A stretch of 64,000 nt of DNA. It comes from Pseudomonadota bacterium (lineage in GTDB: Bacteria; Pseudomonadota; Gammaproteobacteria; Burkholderiales; Rhodocyclaceae). Positions 19,815 through 28,153 of this stretch are shown here, piece after piece. The position numbers and the translations under genes are program-made. Numbering within the stretch: the first letter of the stretch is position 1; each line of letters starts with the position of its first letter. Below the pieces are notes generated by a model. That model saw only the letters and a list, made by a program, of their open reading frames with translations. It did not search any database and was not told the origin of the DNA. The stretch covers positions 18,624 through 82,623 of the forward strand of contig JAGTRT010000015.1 of the NCBI GenBank assembly GCA_018261895.1, in the 5' to 3' direction.

Positions 19815-20195
19815 ATGGCCAAGACCATCATCGCCACCCCGAATGCCCCGGCTGCCATCGGCACCTATTCGCAAGCCGTGCGCGTCGGCGATACCGTTTA
19901 CATGTCCGGGCAGATCGGGCTCGATCCGGCCACCATGCAGATGGTAGACGGCATTGACGCACAAATCGTTCGCGTTTTCGACAATCTGAAGGCGGTTGCC
20001 GAAGCCGCTGGCGGTTCGCTGGCCGATGTGGTCAAGCTCAACGTCTTCCTGACTGATCTGGCCAACTTCGCGAAGGTCAATGAAACGATGGCCAAGTACT
20101 TCAGCGAGCCGTTCCCGGCCCGTGCTGCTGTCGGCGTCAAGGAGTTGCCGCGTGGCGCGCTGGTTGAGGCCGATGCAGTGATGTTCATCGGCTAA
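19815..20195 (+). CDS. ridA: RidA family enamine/imine deaminase
   Basis: 126 residues. RidA hydrolyses reactive enamines such as 2-aminoacrylate made by PLP enzymes. The signatures [34 protein letters not shown] and the [16 protein letters not shown] segment (containing the catalytic arginine) are present. The start ATG 19815 follows CAGGAAGC. It is 10 bp upstream of recG and possibly cotranscribed, a pairing seen in several betaproteobacteria. Confidence 0.95.
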   Translation: MAKTIIATPNAPAAIGTYSQAVRVGDTVYMSGQIGLDPATMQMVDGIDAQIVRVFDNLKAVAEAAGGSLADVVKLNVFLTDLANFAKVNETMAKYFSEPFPARAAVGVKELPRGALVEADAVMFIG

Positions 20196-20205
20196 TCAAG
20201 GCCCA

Positions 20206-22275
20206 ATGACGACAGCGGGTGCGCCAGCCCCGGCTTCTCCGCCCATTCGCGCCTCCGAGGCGCTGCAGAAGAAGCTTGCCAAGATCGGCCTCCATCGCGA
20301 GGCCGATTTACTGGTGCATCTGCCGCTGCGCTACGAGGACGAAACGCGCATCACGCCGGTCAATCGGAGTTTTGGCAACGATCCCGTGCAGGTCGAAGTC
20401 GTCGTCCATAGCAATGAAATCCAGTTCCGGCCGCGCCGGCAGATGATTGTCCGGGCGGCCGACGAGAGCGGCGAGATCACGCTGCGCTTTTTCAGTTTTT
20501 ATCCGAATCAACAGGCGGCGCTCAGTGAAGGTTCGCGCATCCGGGCGTTTGGCGAAGTGCGTGGCGGCTTTTTCGGCGCCGAGATGGTGCACCCGCGTTT
20601 CCGCAAGGTCGGTGACGACGAACCGCTGCCTTCGGAGTTGACGCCGATTTACCCGTCGACTGCCGGATTGGCCAATTCGGCGCTGCAAAAGCTGATCGGC
20701 AAGGCCTTGGTGGCGGGCGATCTGTCTGAAACCCTACCCGAAGCGCTGCGCCAGCGCCTGAAACTGCCGGGGCTGGCGCGCAGCCTGCGTTTTTTGCACA
20801 CGCCGCCACCCGGCACCGATCTCGATACCCTGCACGCCCGCAACCACCCTGCCTGGCGGCGTGTGAAATTCGATGAGGTGCTGGCGCAGCAACTGTCGTT
20901 GCGCCGCGCTTATCTGGCGCGTCGCGAACAGGGGGCGCCGGTGTTGGTTGCCCGTGATGATCTCGGGGCGAGGCTGCTCGACAGCCTGCCCTTCGGCCTG
21001 ACCGGCGCGCAGGTGCGGGCGATGGCCGAGATCGGCGCCGATCTGGCGCAGCCTTATCCGATGCAACGCCTGCTGCAGGGCGATGTCGGCGCCGGCAAGA
21101 CCATCGTCGCCGCCTTGGCGGCGTGTCAGGCCATTTCGGCCGGCTGGCAGGCGGCTTTCATGGCGCCGACGGAAATTCTTGCCGAGCAGCACTATCTGAA
21201 ATTGAAGGACTGGCTGGAACCGTTGGGCATTCGTGTCGCCTGGCTGTCCGGCAGCCTGAAAACAAAGGCCAAGCGCGAGCAGCTGGCGGCAACGGCGGCC
21301 GAGGCGCAGTTGGTTGTCGGTACGCATGCGCTGATCCAGGATGGCGTCGACTTCGCCAAACTGGGGCTGGCCATCGTCGATGAGCAGCACCGCTTTGGCG
21401 TCGCCCAGCGGCTGGCCTTGCGCAAGAAGGGCGACAACCCGCATCAGCTCATGATGTCGGCGACGCCGATTCCGCGCACGCTGGCCATGAGTTATTACGC
21501 CGACCTCGACGTGACGGTGCTCGATGAGCTGCCGCCCGGCCGGACGCCGATCAAGACGCGCCTGGTCGCCGACAATCGGCGCGACGATGTGGTCGGGTTC
21601 GTGAAGAAGCACGTCGAGGAGGGCCGGCAGGCCTACTGGGTCTGCCCGCTGATCGAGGAATCGGAAGCCTTGCAGTTGCAGACGGCGCAGGAAACCTACG
21701 AGTCGCTGGTCGAGCGGTTTTCCGATTTTGGGCAAAATTTCCGGTTGACCGTGGGATTGGTGCATGGCCGCCTGAAAGCCGACGAAAAACAGGCCGTGAT
21801 GGCCGCTTTCGCCGCTGGCGAGATCGATGTGCTGGTGGCGACGACGGTCATCGAAGTCGGCGTTGATGTGCCCAACGCCAGCCTCATGGTCATCGAGCAC
21901 GCCGAGCGTTTCGGCCTGTCGCAATTGCACCAGCTACGGGGGCGGGTCGGGCGCGGGAAATACGAGTCGAGTTGCATCCTGATTTACGCCGGGCCGCTCG
22001 GCGAGGTGGCGCGCCAGCGTCTCAAGATCATTTTCGAGAACACCGATGGTTTCGAGATTGCCCGCCAGGACTTGCAGATTCGTGGTCCGGGCGAGTTCGT
22101 CGGCGCGCGGCAGAGCGGCGTGCCGCTACTGCGCTACGCCGATCTGGAAATGGATGCCGATCTGGTCGAGATGGCGCGGGATGTGGCCGAGGAAATGTTG
22201 ACCGAGCACGCCGAACTGGCGGAAAAGCACCTGCAGCGCTGGTTGGGTTCGCGCGAGGAGCTGCTCAAGTCCTGA
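20206..22275 (+). CDS. recG: ATP-dependent DNA helicase RecG
   Basis: A 689-residue branched-DNA helicase that remodels stalled forks. The wedge/OB domain lies at about 1-150, Walker A at LLQGDVGAGKTIVAALAACQ, the DEQHRFG box (here DEQHRFGV) and SATPIPRTLAMSYY follow, and the carboxyl helicase half ends with the TRG motif region QLRGRVGRGKYESSCILIY. Odd feature: at about residues 505-518, right before VGLVHGR, the dispersed repeat is read in frame as SDFGQNFRLT. This makes that loop about six residues longer than in E. coli RecG. The stop overlaps the end of the convergent LysR gene by 11 bp. Confidence 0.97.
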   Translation: MTTAGAPAPASPPIRASEALQKKLAKIGLHREADLLVHLPLRYEDETRITPVNRSFGNDPVQVEVVVHSNEIQFRPRRQMIVRAADESGEITLRFFSFYPNQQAALSEGSRIRAFGEVRGGFFGAEMVHPRFRKVGDDEPLPSELTPIYPSTAGLANSALQKLIGKALVAGDLSETLPEALRQRLKLPGLARSLRFLHTPPPGTDLDTLHARNHPAWRRVKFDEVLAQQLSLRRAYLARREQGAPVLVARDDLGARLLDSLPFGLTGAQVRAMAEIGADLAQPYPMQRLLQGDVGAGKTIVAALAACQAISAGWQAAFMAPTEILAEQHYLKLKDWLEPLGIRVAWLSGSLKTKAKREQLAATAAEAQLVVGTHALIQDGVDFAKLGLAIVDEQHRFGVAQRLALRKKGDNPHQLMMSATPIPRTLAMSYYADLDVTVLDELPPGRTPIKTRLVADNRRDDVVGFVKKHVEEGRQAYWVCPLIEESEALQLQTAQETYESLVERFSDFGQNFRLTVGLVHGRLKADEKQAVMAAFAAGEIDVLVATTVIEVGVDVPNASLMVIEHAERFGLSQLHQLRGRVGRGKYESSCILIYAGPLGEVARQRLKIIFENTDGFEIARQDLQIRGPGEFVGARQSGVPLLRYADLEMDADLVEMARDVAEEMLTEHAELAEKHLQRWLGSREELLKS
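21718..21758 (+). repeat. Dispersed repeat copy B (inside recG)
   Basis: Left arm CCGATTTTGGGCAAAA and core TTTCCGGTTGACCGTG, then GGATTGG. CAAAA subtype. In frame in recG. Confidence 0.9.
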
Positions 22276-23125
22276 CGCGTTGGGCCGAGGCGATGATGCC
22301 GTCGCTCAGCGTCTTGAGCGCCGCCATCGGCGTGGCTTCGCGCAGCGAGATCATGCCGGTCGGGACGAGGCTGAATTCGTCGGGCACCGTTTCGATGACG
22401 AGGTCGGCGGCGTGGCTGGATTGCTCGGCGACGCGGCGCGGCATGAGCGTCCAGCCGAGGCCGACGGCGACGCAGCCGAGAATGCCTTCGAGCGTACCGA
22501 ATTCCATGGCGTCGGCCACGGCGTGGCCTTGGGCACGCTGCCAGGCGACGGCGCGCGTGCGGTAGGCGCAACCCTCGCGGAACAGGATGAGCGGCAGCAT
22601 GACCGGGTCGGTGCCGGCGGCGTGGACCTGCACGAGTTCCTCGACGACCAGTTCGTCGAACTGCAGGTCGGGGTGGATGACCGGGCCGGCGACGAAGGCG
22701 CAGTCGAGTTTGTGGTCGAGCACCTTCTCGGTCAGCGTGCTCGTCGTGTCGGTGAAGACGCGCAGTTCGAGGCCGGGGTGGGTCGCCCGCACGGCCTTGA
22801 GGGCGCTGGGCAGGTGCAGGGCGGCGAAGGTTTCCATGGCGCCGATGCGCAGTTCGCCGGCGCTTTCGCCGACCTGACGGACCGCAGCGGCCGTCTGCCG
22901 TTCGAGCATGAGCATGCGGCGGGCGTAATCGAGCAAGACACGGCCGGAAGGCGCGAGTTCGAGCCCCCGCCCCTTGCGGAAGAAGAGCTCGGCGCCGAGT
23001 TCTTCTTCCAGCCGGCGGATACGGCCGGTGACGTTGGACTGGACCGTGTTGAGTTTGCGCGAGGCGGCGAGAATCCCGCCTTCTTCGACGACGGCCTGAA
23101 AGGTGCGGAGGGCGACGAGTTCCAT
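22265..23125 (-). CDS. LysR-family transcriptional regulator
   Basis: 286 residues from ATG 23125 (MELVALRTFQAVVEEGGILA). The amino-terminal winged helix-turn-helix spans about 1-60 with NTVQSNVTGRIRRLEEELGA, and the effector domain follows from about 90. The start is preferred over the longer frame because it matches the family. It is divergent from the MFS gene, with a T-N11-A type box in between, so it most likely controls that transporter cluster. Confidence 0.9.
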   Translation of the reverse strand: MELVALRTFQAVVEEGGILAASRKLNTVQSNVTGRIRRLEEELGAELFFRKGRGLELAPSGRVLLDYARRMLMLERQTAAAVRQVGESAGELRIGAMETFAALHLPSALKAVRATHPGLELRVFTDTTSTLTEKVLDHKLDCAFVAGPVIHPDLQFDELVVEELVQVHAAGTDPVMLPLILFREGCAYRTRAVAWQRAQGHAVADAMEFGTLEGILGCVAVGLGWTLMPRRVAEQSSHAADLVIETVPDEFSLVPTGMISLREATPMAALKTLSDGIIASAQRVRT

Positions 23126-23144
23126 TGGTATCTCAAATAACGAA

Positions 23145-23165
23145 TGATTGATTCTGAACAAATCA
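23145..23165. promoter_or_regulatory. LysR-type operator
   Basis: TGATT and AATCA form an inverted repeat around 11 bases, the classic T-N11-A arrangement. It lies between the divergent LysR start (23125) and the MFS start (23227), where LysR regulators usually bind. A possible -10, TACTTT (23176-23181), would place the box over the -35 region of the transporter promoter. Confidence 0.6.
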
Positions 23166-23226
23166 CTTGTATGGATACTTTACGCTGTTTATTGTTCGGC
23201 TATCAAGCATAAAAAAGGAGTCATCC

Positions 23227-24423
23227 ATGACCTCACAGAGAGAACGATTACAGGTGTTGAGCGCCGGGATTTTCAGCTTGTTGCTGACCTTCGGCGTCGC
23301 CCGCTTTGCCTACACGCCGCTGCTGCCGCTCATGCAGCAACAGGCCGGGCTGGGGCTGGCCGAAGCCGGCTGGCTGGCCGCGCTCAATTACGCCGGTTAT
23401 TTGACTGGCGCGCTGATCGCCTCGCAGATCAGCGACCTCGTGCTCAAGGACAAGCTGTACCGGATCGGGCTGGTCGTCGCCATCCTGAGCACGCTGATGA
23501 TGGGCCTGACCACCGATCCGCTGCTCTGGATGGTTTCGCGCTTCATCGCCGGGCTGTCCAGCGCGGCCGGCATGCTGCTCGGTACCGGCCTGATTCTGAA
23601 CTGGCTGATTCGCCACAATCATCGGCCGGAGCTGGGCATCCACTTCGCCGGCATAGGGCTGGGCATTGCCGGTTGTGCCGTGGCGGTGTGGCTCATGAAC
23701 GGTTCGTTCGACTGGCGCGAGCAGTGGTTCGCCTTTTCGGCCCTGGCCTGCCTGCTCATCGTGCCGGCCCTGGCCTGGTTGCCGGCGCCGGATACGAGCA
23801 CGGTGACGAAGAGCGGCGCGACCATGCACGACAATCCGCCGAGCCAGCTGTTCCTGCGCATCTTCATGGCCGCCTATTTCTGCGCCGGCTTCGGTTACGT
23901 GATCAGCGCGACCTTCATCGTTGCCATCGTCAATGGCCTGCCGGGGCTGGCCGGGCAGGGCGGGCTGGCCTTTCTGGCCATCGGCCTGGCGGCGGCGCCG
24001 GCTGCCTTCAACTGGGACCTGATCGCGCGCTACACGGGCGACATCAATGCCCTGATCCTCGCCGCCGTGCTGCAGATTGTCGGCATCGTCCTGCCTGTGG
24101 CCGTGGGCGGTCTGTACCCGACGCTGTTCGGCGCGCTGCTTTTTGGCGGAACCTTCATCGGCATGGTGAGTCTGGTCCTGACCATGGCCGGGCGCTACTA
24201 CCCGACGCGGCCGGCCAAGATGATGAGCAAGATGACGCTCTCCTATGGCGTGGCGCAGATCATTGGGCCGGCTGTGGTCGGCTGGTTGGCGACGCGGCTC
24301 GGCAATTACTCGATCGGCTTGTATCTGGCCGGCGGGGTTATGGTCGTCGGCGTTGTGCTCTTGGCTATACTGAAGCTTGTCGAAAAGCGGGACGCTGCCC
24401 CGGCGCTCTGCGCACAACATTAA
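23227..24423 (+). CDS. YbfB/YjiJ-type MFS transporter
   Basis: About 398 residues from ATG 23227, preceded by AAAAAAGGAG. Twelve membrane helices are apparent. The start matches the YbfB/YjiJ family, with LLLTFGVARFAYTPLLPLMQ as helix 1 signature (FGxARFxYTPLLP). Family members are predicted exporters or importers of unknown substrates. It is followed after about 12 bp by acuI and lies opposite the LysR gene, so the substrate may relate to the downstream enoyl/acryloyl reductase and old yellow enzyme. Confidence 0.85.
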   Translation: MTSQRERLQVLSAGIFSLLLTFGVARFAYTPLLPLMQQQAGLGLAEAGWLAALNYAGYLTGALIASQISDLVLKDKLYRIGLVVAILSTLMMGLTTDPLLWMVSRFIAGLSSAAGMLLGTGLILNWLIRHNHRPELGIHFAGIGLGIAGCAVAVWLMNGSFDWREQWFAFSALACLLIVPALAWLPAPDTSTVTKSGATMHDNPPSQLFLRIFMAAYFCAGFGYVISATFIVAIVNGLPGLAGQGGLAFLAIGLAAAPAAFNWDLIARYTGDINALILAAVLQIVGIVLPVAVGGLYPTLFGALLFGGTFIGMVSLVLTMAGRYYPTRPAKMMSKMTLSYGVAQIIGPAVVGWLATRLGNYSIGLYLAGGVMVVGVVLLAILKLVEKRDAAPALCAQH

Positions 24424-24435
24424 ACGGAGATGACG

Positions 24436-25419
24436 ATGTTCAAGGGCATTCTGATCGAGAAGGATGACGCCGGTTACCGGGCGTCGGTGCAGGACATTGA
24501 TGAGAGTCAGTTGCCGGAAGGCGACGTGACGGTGCGCGTCGATTACTCGTCGCTCAATTACAAGGACGGGCTGGCGATCACCGGCAAGGGCCCGGTGGTG
24601 CGCAAGTTCCCGATGGTGCCGGGCATCGACATCGCCGGCACGGTCGAGGCGAGTAGCCATGCCGACTACAAGGCCGGCGACCGCGTCGTGCTCAACGGCT
24701 GGGGCGTCGGTGAAACGCACTGGGGCGGGCTGGCCCAGAAGGCGCGGCTCAAGGGCGACTGGCTGGTGCCGTTGCCGGCGGCGTTCTCCGAAAAGCAGGC
24801 CGTCGCCATCGGCACGGCGGGCTACACGGCCATGCTCTGCGTGCTGGCGCTGGAAAAGCAGGGCGTCAAACCGACGGATGGCGAGATCGTCGTCACCGGT
24901 GCGGCCGGCGGTGTCGGCAGCGTGGCGATTGCCGTGCTGGCCAAACTCGGCTATACGGTCGTGGCGGTGAGCGGCCGGCCGGAAGAAACGGATTACCTCA
25001 AGCAGCTTGGCGCGGCCGAGGTGCTGGAACGCAGCGCCTTCGCCTCGCCCGGCAAGCCGCTCGGCAAGGAACGTTGGGCGGGGGCGGTCGATGTCGTCGG
25101 CTCGCACACGCTGGCCAACATCTGCGCGACGACCAAGTATCGCGGCGTCGTGACGGCCTGCGGGCTGGCCGGCGGCATGGATTTCCCGTCGTCGGTGGCG
25201 CCCTTCATCCTGCGCGGCGTGACGCTGGTCGGTGTCGACAGCGTGATGTGTCCGCGGCCGGATCGGCTCGTTGCCTGGCAGCGCCTGGCGACCGACCTCG
25301 ATGTCGGCAAGCTTGGCCTGATCACCCATGAAGTCTCGCTGGCCGAGGCCATCCCGACGGCGGCGCAACTCATGGACGGCAAGGTGCGCGGCCGCGTGGT
25401 TGTGGACGTCAATCGCTGA
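24436..25419 (+). CDS. acuI: Acrylyl-CoA reductase (NADPH), MDR family
   Basis: 327 residues from ATG 24436; ATG 24430 is possible, but CGGAG (24425-24429) gives proper spacing only for the second. A zinc-free medium-chain reductase: substrate domain with [20 protein letters not shown] and [10 protein letters not shown], Rossmann motif [19 protein letters not shown], and [15 protein letters not shown]. AcuI reduces toxic acryloyl-CoA to propionyl-CoA. The next gene starts on its stop codon (TGATG). Confidence 0.88.
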   Translation: MFKGILIEKDDAGYRASVQDIDESQLPEGDVTVRVDYSSLNYKDGLAITGKGPVVRKFPMVPGIDIAGTVEASSHADYKAGDRVVLNGWGVGETHWGGLAQKARLKGDWLVPLPAAFSEKQAVAIGTAGYTAMLCVLALEKQGVKPTDGEIVVTGAAGGVGSVAIAVLAKLGYTVVAVSGRPEETDYLKQLGAAEVLERSAFASPGKPLGKERWAGAVDVVGSHTLANICATTKYRGVVTACGLAGGMDFPSSVAPFILRGVTLVGVDSVMCPRPDRLVAWQRLATDLDVGKLGLITHEVSLAEAIPTAAQLMDGKVRGRVVVDVNR

Positions 25420-25622
25420 TGCCCTACGTCAATATCAAGATCACCCGCGAAGGGGCGACGCCGGAACAGAAGGCGCGCCTGATCGCCGGGGCGACGCAAT
25501 TGCTCGTCGATGTGCTCGGCAAGAACCCGAAAACGACGGTGGTCGTCATCGACGAGGTCGATACCGACAACTGGGGGGTGGGTGGTGAGTCGATCACCGT
25601 TCGGCGGGCGCGCGGCGAGTAA
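25419..25622 (+). CDS. 4-oxalocrotonate tautomerase family protein
   Basis: A 67-residue protein starting [20 protein letters not shown]. The catalytic proline follows the initiator Met, and the fold matches the small tautomerases. The ATG overlaps the acuI stop codon, so the two are translationally coupled. Substrates of these proteins range from oxalocrotonate to halo-acrylates. With acuI next to it, a role in an acrylate-like pathway is possible but unproven. Confidence 0.88.
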   Translation: MPYVNIKITREGATPEQKARLIAGATQLLVDVLGKNPKTTVVVIDEVDTDNWGVGGESITVRRARGE

Positions 25623-25644
25623 GCTCCGCGATTTTTGAGTCTTT

Positions 25645-25680
25645 CACGGTCAACCGGAATTTTTGCCCAAATTTGAAATC
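25645..25680 (-). repeat. Dispersed repeat copy C (5' of old yellow enzyme gene)
   Basis: Left arm TGATTTCAAATTTGGGCAAA and core ATTCCGGTTGACCGTG on the minus strand. Occupies the expected ribosome-binding region of the downstream gene. Confidence 0.9.
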
Positions 25681-26763
25681 ATGAGCCACCTCTTCGAACC
25701 CCTCAAACTGCGCGACGTCACCTTCAAGAACCGCATCGGCATTCCGCCGATGTGCCAGTACTCGGCCCGCGACGGCATGGCCGCCGACTGGCACCTCGTT
25801 CATTACGGCAGCCGCGCCGTCGGCGGGGCCGGCCTGATGATCCTCGAGGCCACGGCCGTCGTGCCGGAAGGCCGGATCAGCGCCGGTGACCTCGGTCTGT
25901 GGAAGGACGAGCAGATCGCGCCGCTGGCCCGCATCGCAGAGCTGGCGAAGGCCAATGACTGCGTGCCGGCCTTGCAGCTGGCGCACGCCGGGCGAAAGGC
26001 CAGCGTTGGCCTGGGCTGGGGCGAACAGCGCACCCTGCGCGCTGACGAAGGCGGCTGGCAGGCCGTGGCGCCGTCGGCCGTGTCCTTCGGTGACGGTTAC
26101 GCCCAGCCGCACGAACTCAACCTCGACGAGATTGCCGGCATCGTCACGGCCTTCGTCGCCGCGGCGAAGCGTGCCGTTGCCGCCGGTTTCCAGGCGGTCG
26201 AAATCCATGCCGCCCACGGCTACCTGATGCACGAATTCCTGTCGCCGCTGGCCAACCGGCGCACCGACCAGTACGGCGGCAGTTTCGACAACCGGACGCG
26301 GCTGCTGCGCGAAGTCGTGGCTGCCATTCGCGTCGTGTGGCCGGACAAGCTGCCGCTGCTCGTGCGCCTTTCGGCGACCGACTGGGTCGAGGGCGGCTGG
26401 TCGGCCGACGAGACGGTCGAGCTCTGCCGCAGCCTCAAGGCGCTGGGCGTCGATCTGGCCGACATTTCGACGGCCGGCCTCGTGCCGACCGCGAAAATTC
26501 CCGCCGCGCCGGGCTTCCAGACTTCCTTCGCGACGCGCGTTCGGCAGGAAGCCGGTTTGCCGGCGGCGGCCGTCGGGCTCATCACCTCGGCCTTGCAGGC
26601 CGACCACATCGTGCGTTCCGGGCAGGCCGACATGGTCCTCATCGGTCGCGAAATCCTGCGCAATCCGTACTGGCCCTTGCAGGCCGCGCAGGAACTGCAC
26701 CAGGTCGCGGTGTGGCCCAACCAGTACCTGCGCGCTGCGCCGAGCGGGTCGATCGGACGCTGA
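25681..26763 (+). CDS. NADH:flavin oxidoreductase, old yellow enzyme family (YqjM-like)
   Basis: 360 residues. An FMN-dependent ene-reductase: the start SHLFEPLKLRDVTFKNRIGIPPMCQYSA includes the YqjM-type cysteine in PPMCQYS, HAGRKAS is the flavin/substrate loop, and VEIHAAHGYLMHEFLSPLAN and NRRTDQYGGSFDNRTR are diagnostic. It reduces activated C=C bonds or xenobiotics with NAD(P)H. The start at ATG 25681 is unusual: a copy of the dispersed repeat (25645-25680) directly precedes it and no clear ribosome-binding site is left. A TTG at 25663, inside the repeat, would add PKFEI. Confidence 0.93.
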   Translation: MSHLFEPLKLRDVTFKNRIGIPPMCQYSARDGMAADWHLVHYGSRAVGGAGLMILEATAVVPEGRISAGDLGLWKDEQIAPLARIAELAKANDCVPALQLAHAGRKASVGLGWGEQRTLRADEGGWQAVAPSAVSFGDGYAQPHELNLDEIAGIVTAFVAAAKRAVAAGFQAVEIHAAHGYLMHEFLSPLANRRTDQYGGSFDNRTRLLREVVAAIRVVWPDKLPLLVRLSATDWVEGGWSADETVELCRSLKALGVDLADISTAGLVPTAKIPAAPGFQTSFATRVRQEAGLPAAAVGLITSALQADHIVRSGQADMVLIGREILRNPYWPLQAAQELHQVAVWPNQYLRAAPSGSIGR

Positions 26764-26783
26764 TTCCTGCCTCGTCCAACCCA

Positions 26784-26812
26784 AGGCCCGGTCCTGTCTG
26801 CCGGGCTTTATT
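26784..26812 (+). terminator. Terminator after the flavin oxidoreductase
   Basis: GCCCGG and CCGGGC arms (26786-26791 and 26801-26806) with a 9-base loop, followed by TTTATT. It closes the MFS-acuI-tautomerase-oxidoreductase cluster. Confidence 0.75.
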
Positions 26813-26911
26813 GCATTGCACAAAAAATTTTTAAACAGTCGGGAACTTTTTGTTTTCGGGTTGTCTTACTCCCAGTTTCACCAACCCAATCCCAACTGAG
26901 GCACACAAAAA

Positions 26912-27013
26912 ATGGACGAACTCTCTTCTATCGGCATCATCTTCACGGTCGTTATTCTTGGTCTGGCCTGCTTCATGGCTGCCAAGCTGGCTTCGAAGTC
27001 GGCCTATCACTAA
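26912..27013 (+). CDS. 33-residue single-helix membrane protein
   Basis: The sequence starts MDELSSIGIIFTVVILGLAC and ends AKLASKSAYH: one membrane helix (about 8-26) with a short basic carboxyl tail. CTGAGG lies about 10 bases before the ATG, and a strong terminator follows. It stands alone, isolated by terminators on both sides, as expected for an independently transcribed small gene. I do not recognise the family. Size and layout recall accessory subunits of terminal oxidases (CydX/CcoQ type) or stress-induced small membrane proteins, but no oxidase gene is adjacent. Confidence 0.6.
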   Translation: MDELSSIGIIFTVVILGLACFMAAKLASKSAYH

Positions 27014-27033
27014 GAGCGTTACGCTCCAAAACC

Positions 27034-27060
27034 AAAAAGCCGGGGTAACCCGGCTTTTTT
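27034..27060 (+). terminator. Strong terminator of the small membrane protein gene
   Basis: AAAAAGCCGGG and CCCGGCTTTTTT pair around GTAA with a final T run. A second small hairpin, GAGCG-TTA-CGCTC (27014-27026), lies between the stop codon and this terminator. Confidence 0.92.
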
Positions 27061-27120
27061 CATTTTGGGCTTTTTTTACGTTTCACGTAGTAAACCCGGT
27101 AGACCGTGAAAGAGGGCAAA

Positions 27121-28008
27121 TCAGCCGACAAAAGCCTCGACGATACGCGCCACGGCTTCGGGTTGATCGTGGTGAAGCATGTGGTCAGCGTTGTCGACCC
27201 ATTCCTCGCGCAGGTTGGCAAAGCAGGCCTGGCGAGCATCCCAGTCGCCCGGCCGCTGGCCGAAGTCGCGAATGACCCACGACTGCCGGCCGGCCACCCA
27301 GAGCACCGGGCAGGTGATGCGCTTCCAGATCGCCATCGACTCTTCGAGGCGGAACAGATACGGCGCCGGCGCCTTGTGCCACGGGTCGCCGTTCCAGATG
27401 ATGCCGTGCCGCCGCTGGCCACCCTTGGTTTCGCCGTCGCCGACCCGGGCCATGTGCTTGGCCAGGAACGTGGCCCGTTCCGGCGTCAGGAACTTGTCCA
27501 TGTGTAGCAGGCGGCGGGCAAAGGCGTTGCGGTCGGTGTAGGCGTGCATGCGCGGCGGCGTTTTCAGGGCGCCCAGCCACTGGCCGTAACGGTCCGGCGC
27601 CATCTCCGGCGTCGTTGGTGCGATACCGAAACCTTCCAGCGACACGACGCATTCGACGCGTTCCGGCCGGATGCCGGCATACAGGCAGGACAGGATGCCG
27701 CCCATGCTGTGGCCGACCAGCTTGACCTTGCCTTCCGGCGCGTAGCGGTCGAGGATGGCCTCCATGTCGCCGATGTGCTCGGCAAAGAAATAGGGCCGGT
27801 TCAGCCATTCCGAATTGCCGAAGCCGCGCCAGTCGGGGGCGACGATGTTCCAGTCACGAGCCAGTTCATCGACGACGAACTGGAACGAGGCCGATACATC
27901 CATCCAGCCGTGCAGCAGGAAGAGCATCGGCGCTTCGGGATCGCCCCAGCGCCGGATGTGCAGGCGGATGTCGGGCAGGTCGAGGTATTCGGAACGGGAC
28001 AGTTTCAT
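27121..28008 (-). CDS. Alpha/beta hydrolase
   Basis: 295 residues from ATG 28008 (MKLSRSEYLDLPDIRLHIRR). The oxyanion segment LFLLHGWMDVSASFQ, the nucleophile elbow VKLVGHSMGGILSC (GHSMGG) and the acid/histidine end NADHMLHHDQPEAVARIVEA place it in the epoxide hydrolase/haloalkane dehalogenase-like superfamily. Substrate unknown. It is convergent with the small membrane protein gene and stands alone. Confidence 0.85.
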   Translation of the reverse strand: MKLSRSEYLDLPDIRLHIRRWGDPEAPMLFLLHGWMDVSASFQFVVDELARDWNIVAPDWRGFGNSEWLNRPYFFAEHIGDMEAILDRYAPEGKVKLVGHSMGGILSCLYAGIRPERVECVVSLEGFGIAPTTPEMAPDRYGQWLGALKTPPRMHAYTDRNAFARRLLHMDKFLTPERATFLAKHMARVGDGETKGGQRRHGIIWNGDPWHKAPAPYLFRLEESMAIWKRITCPVLWVAGRQSWVIRDFGQRPGDWDARQACFANLREEWVDNADHMLHHDQPEAVARIVEAFVG

Positions 28009-28153
28009 CGTGGTTCGGCCGGGCTGGCTGGAAGATGGCGGCAAGCAGGCGCTCGCGCTTCGGGTCGGTCATTTTGACACGCTTCACGCCCATCCCGGAA
28101 CCGGGAGACGAACTGCCCTTGGGCTGGTTTCCTCGGGGCGAAGCGAATTGCGC

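Noticed and set aside
23248..25368. 706-codon minus frame opposite the MFS and acuI genes
   Set aside because: Arginine/histidine/glutamine-rich, no domain, antisense to two well-supported genes.
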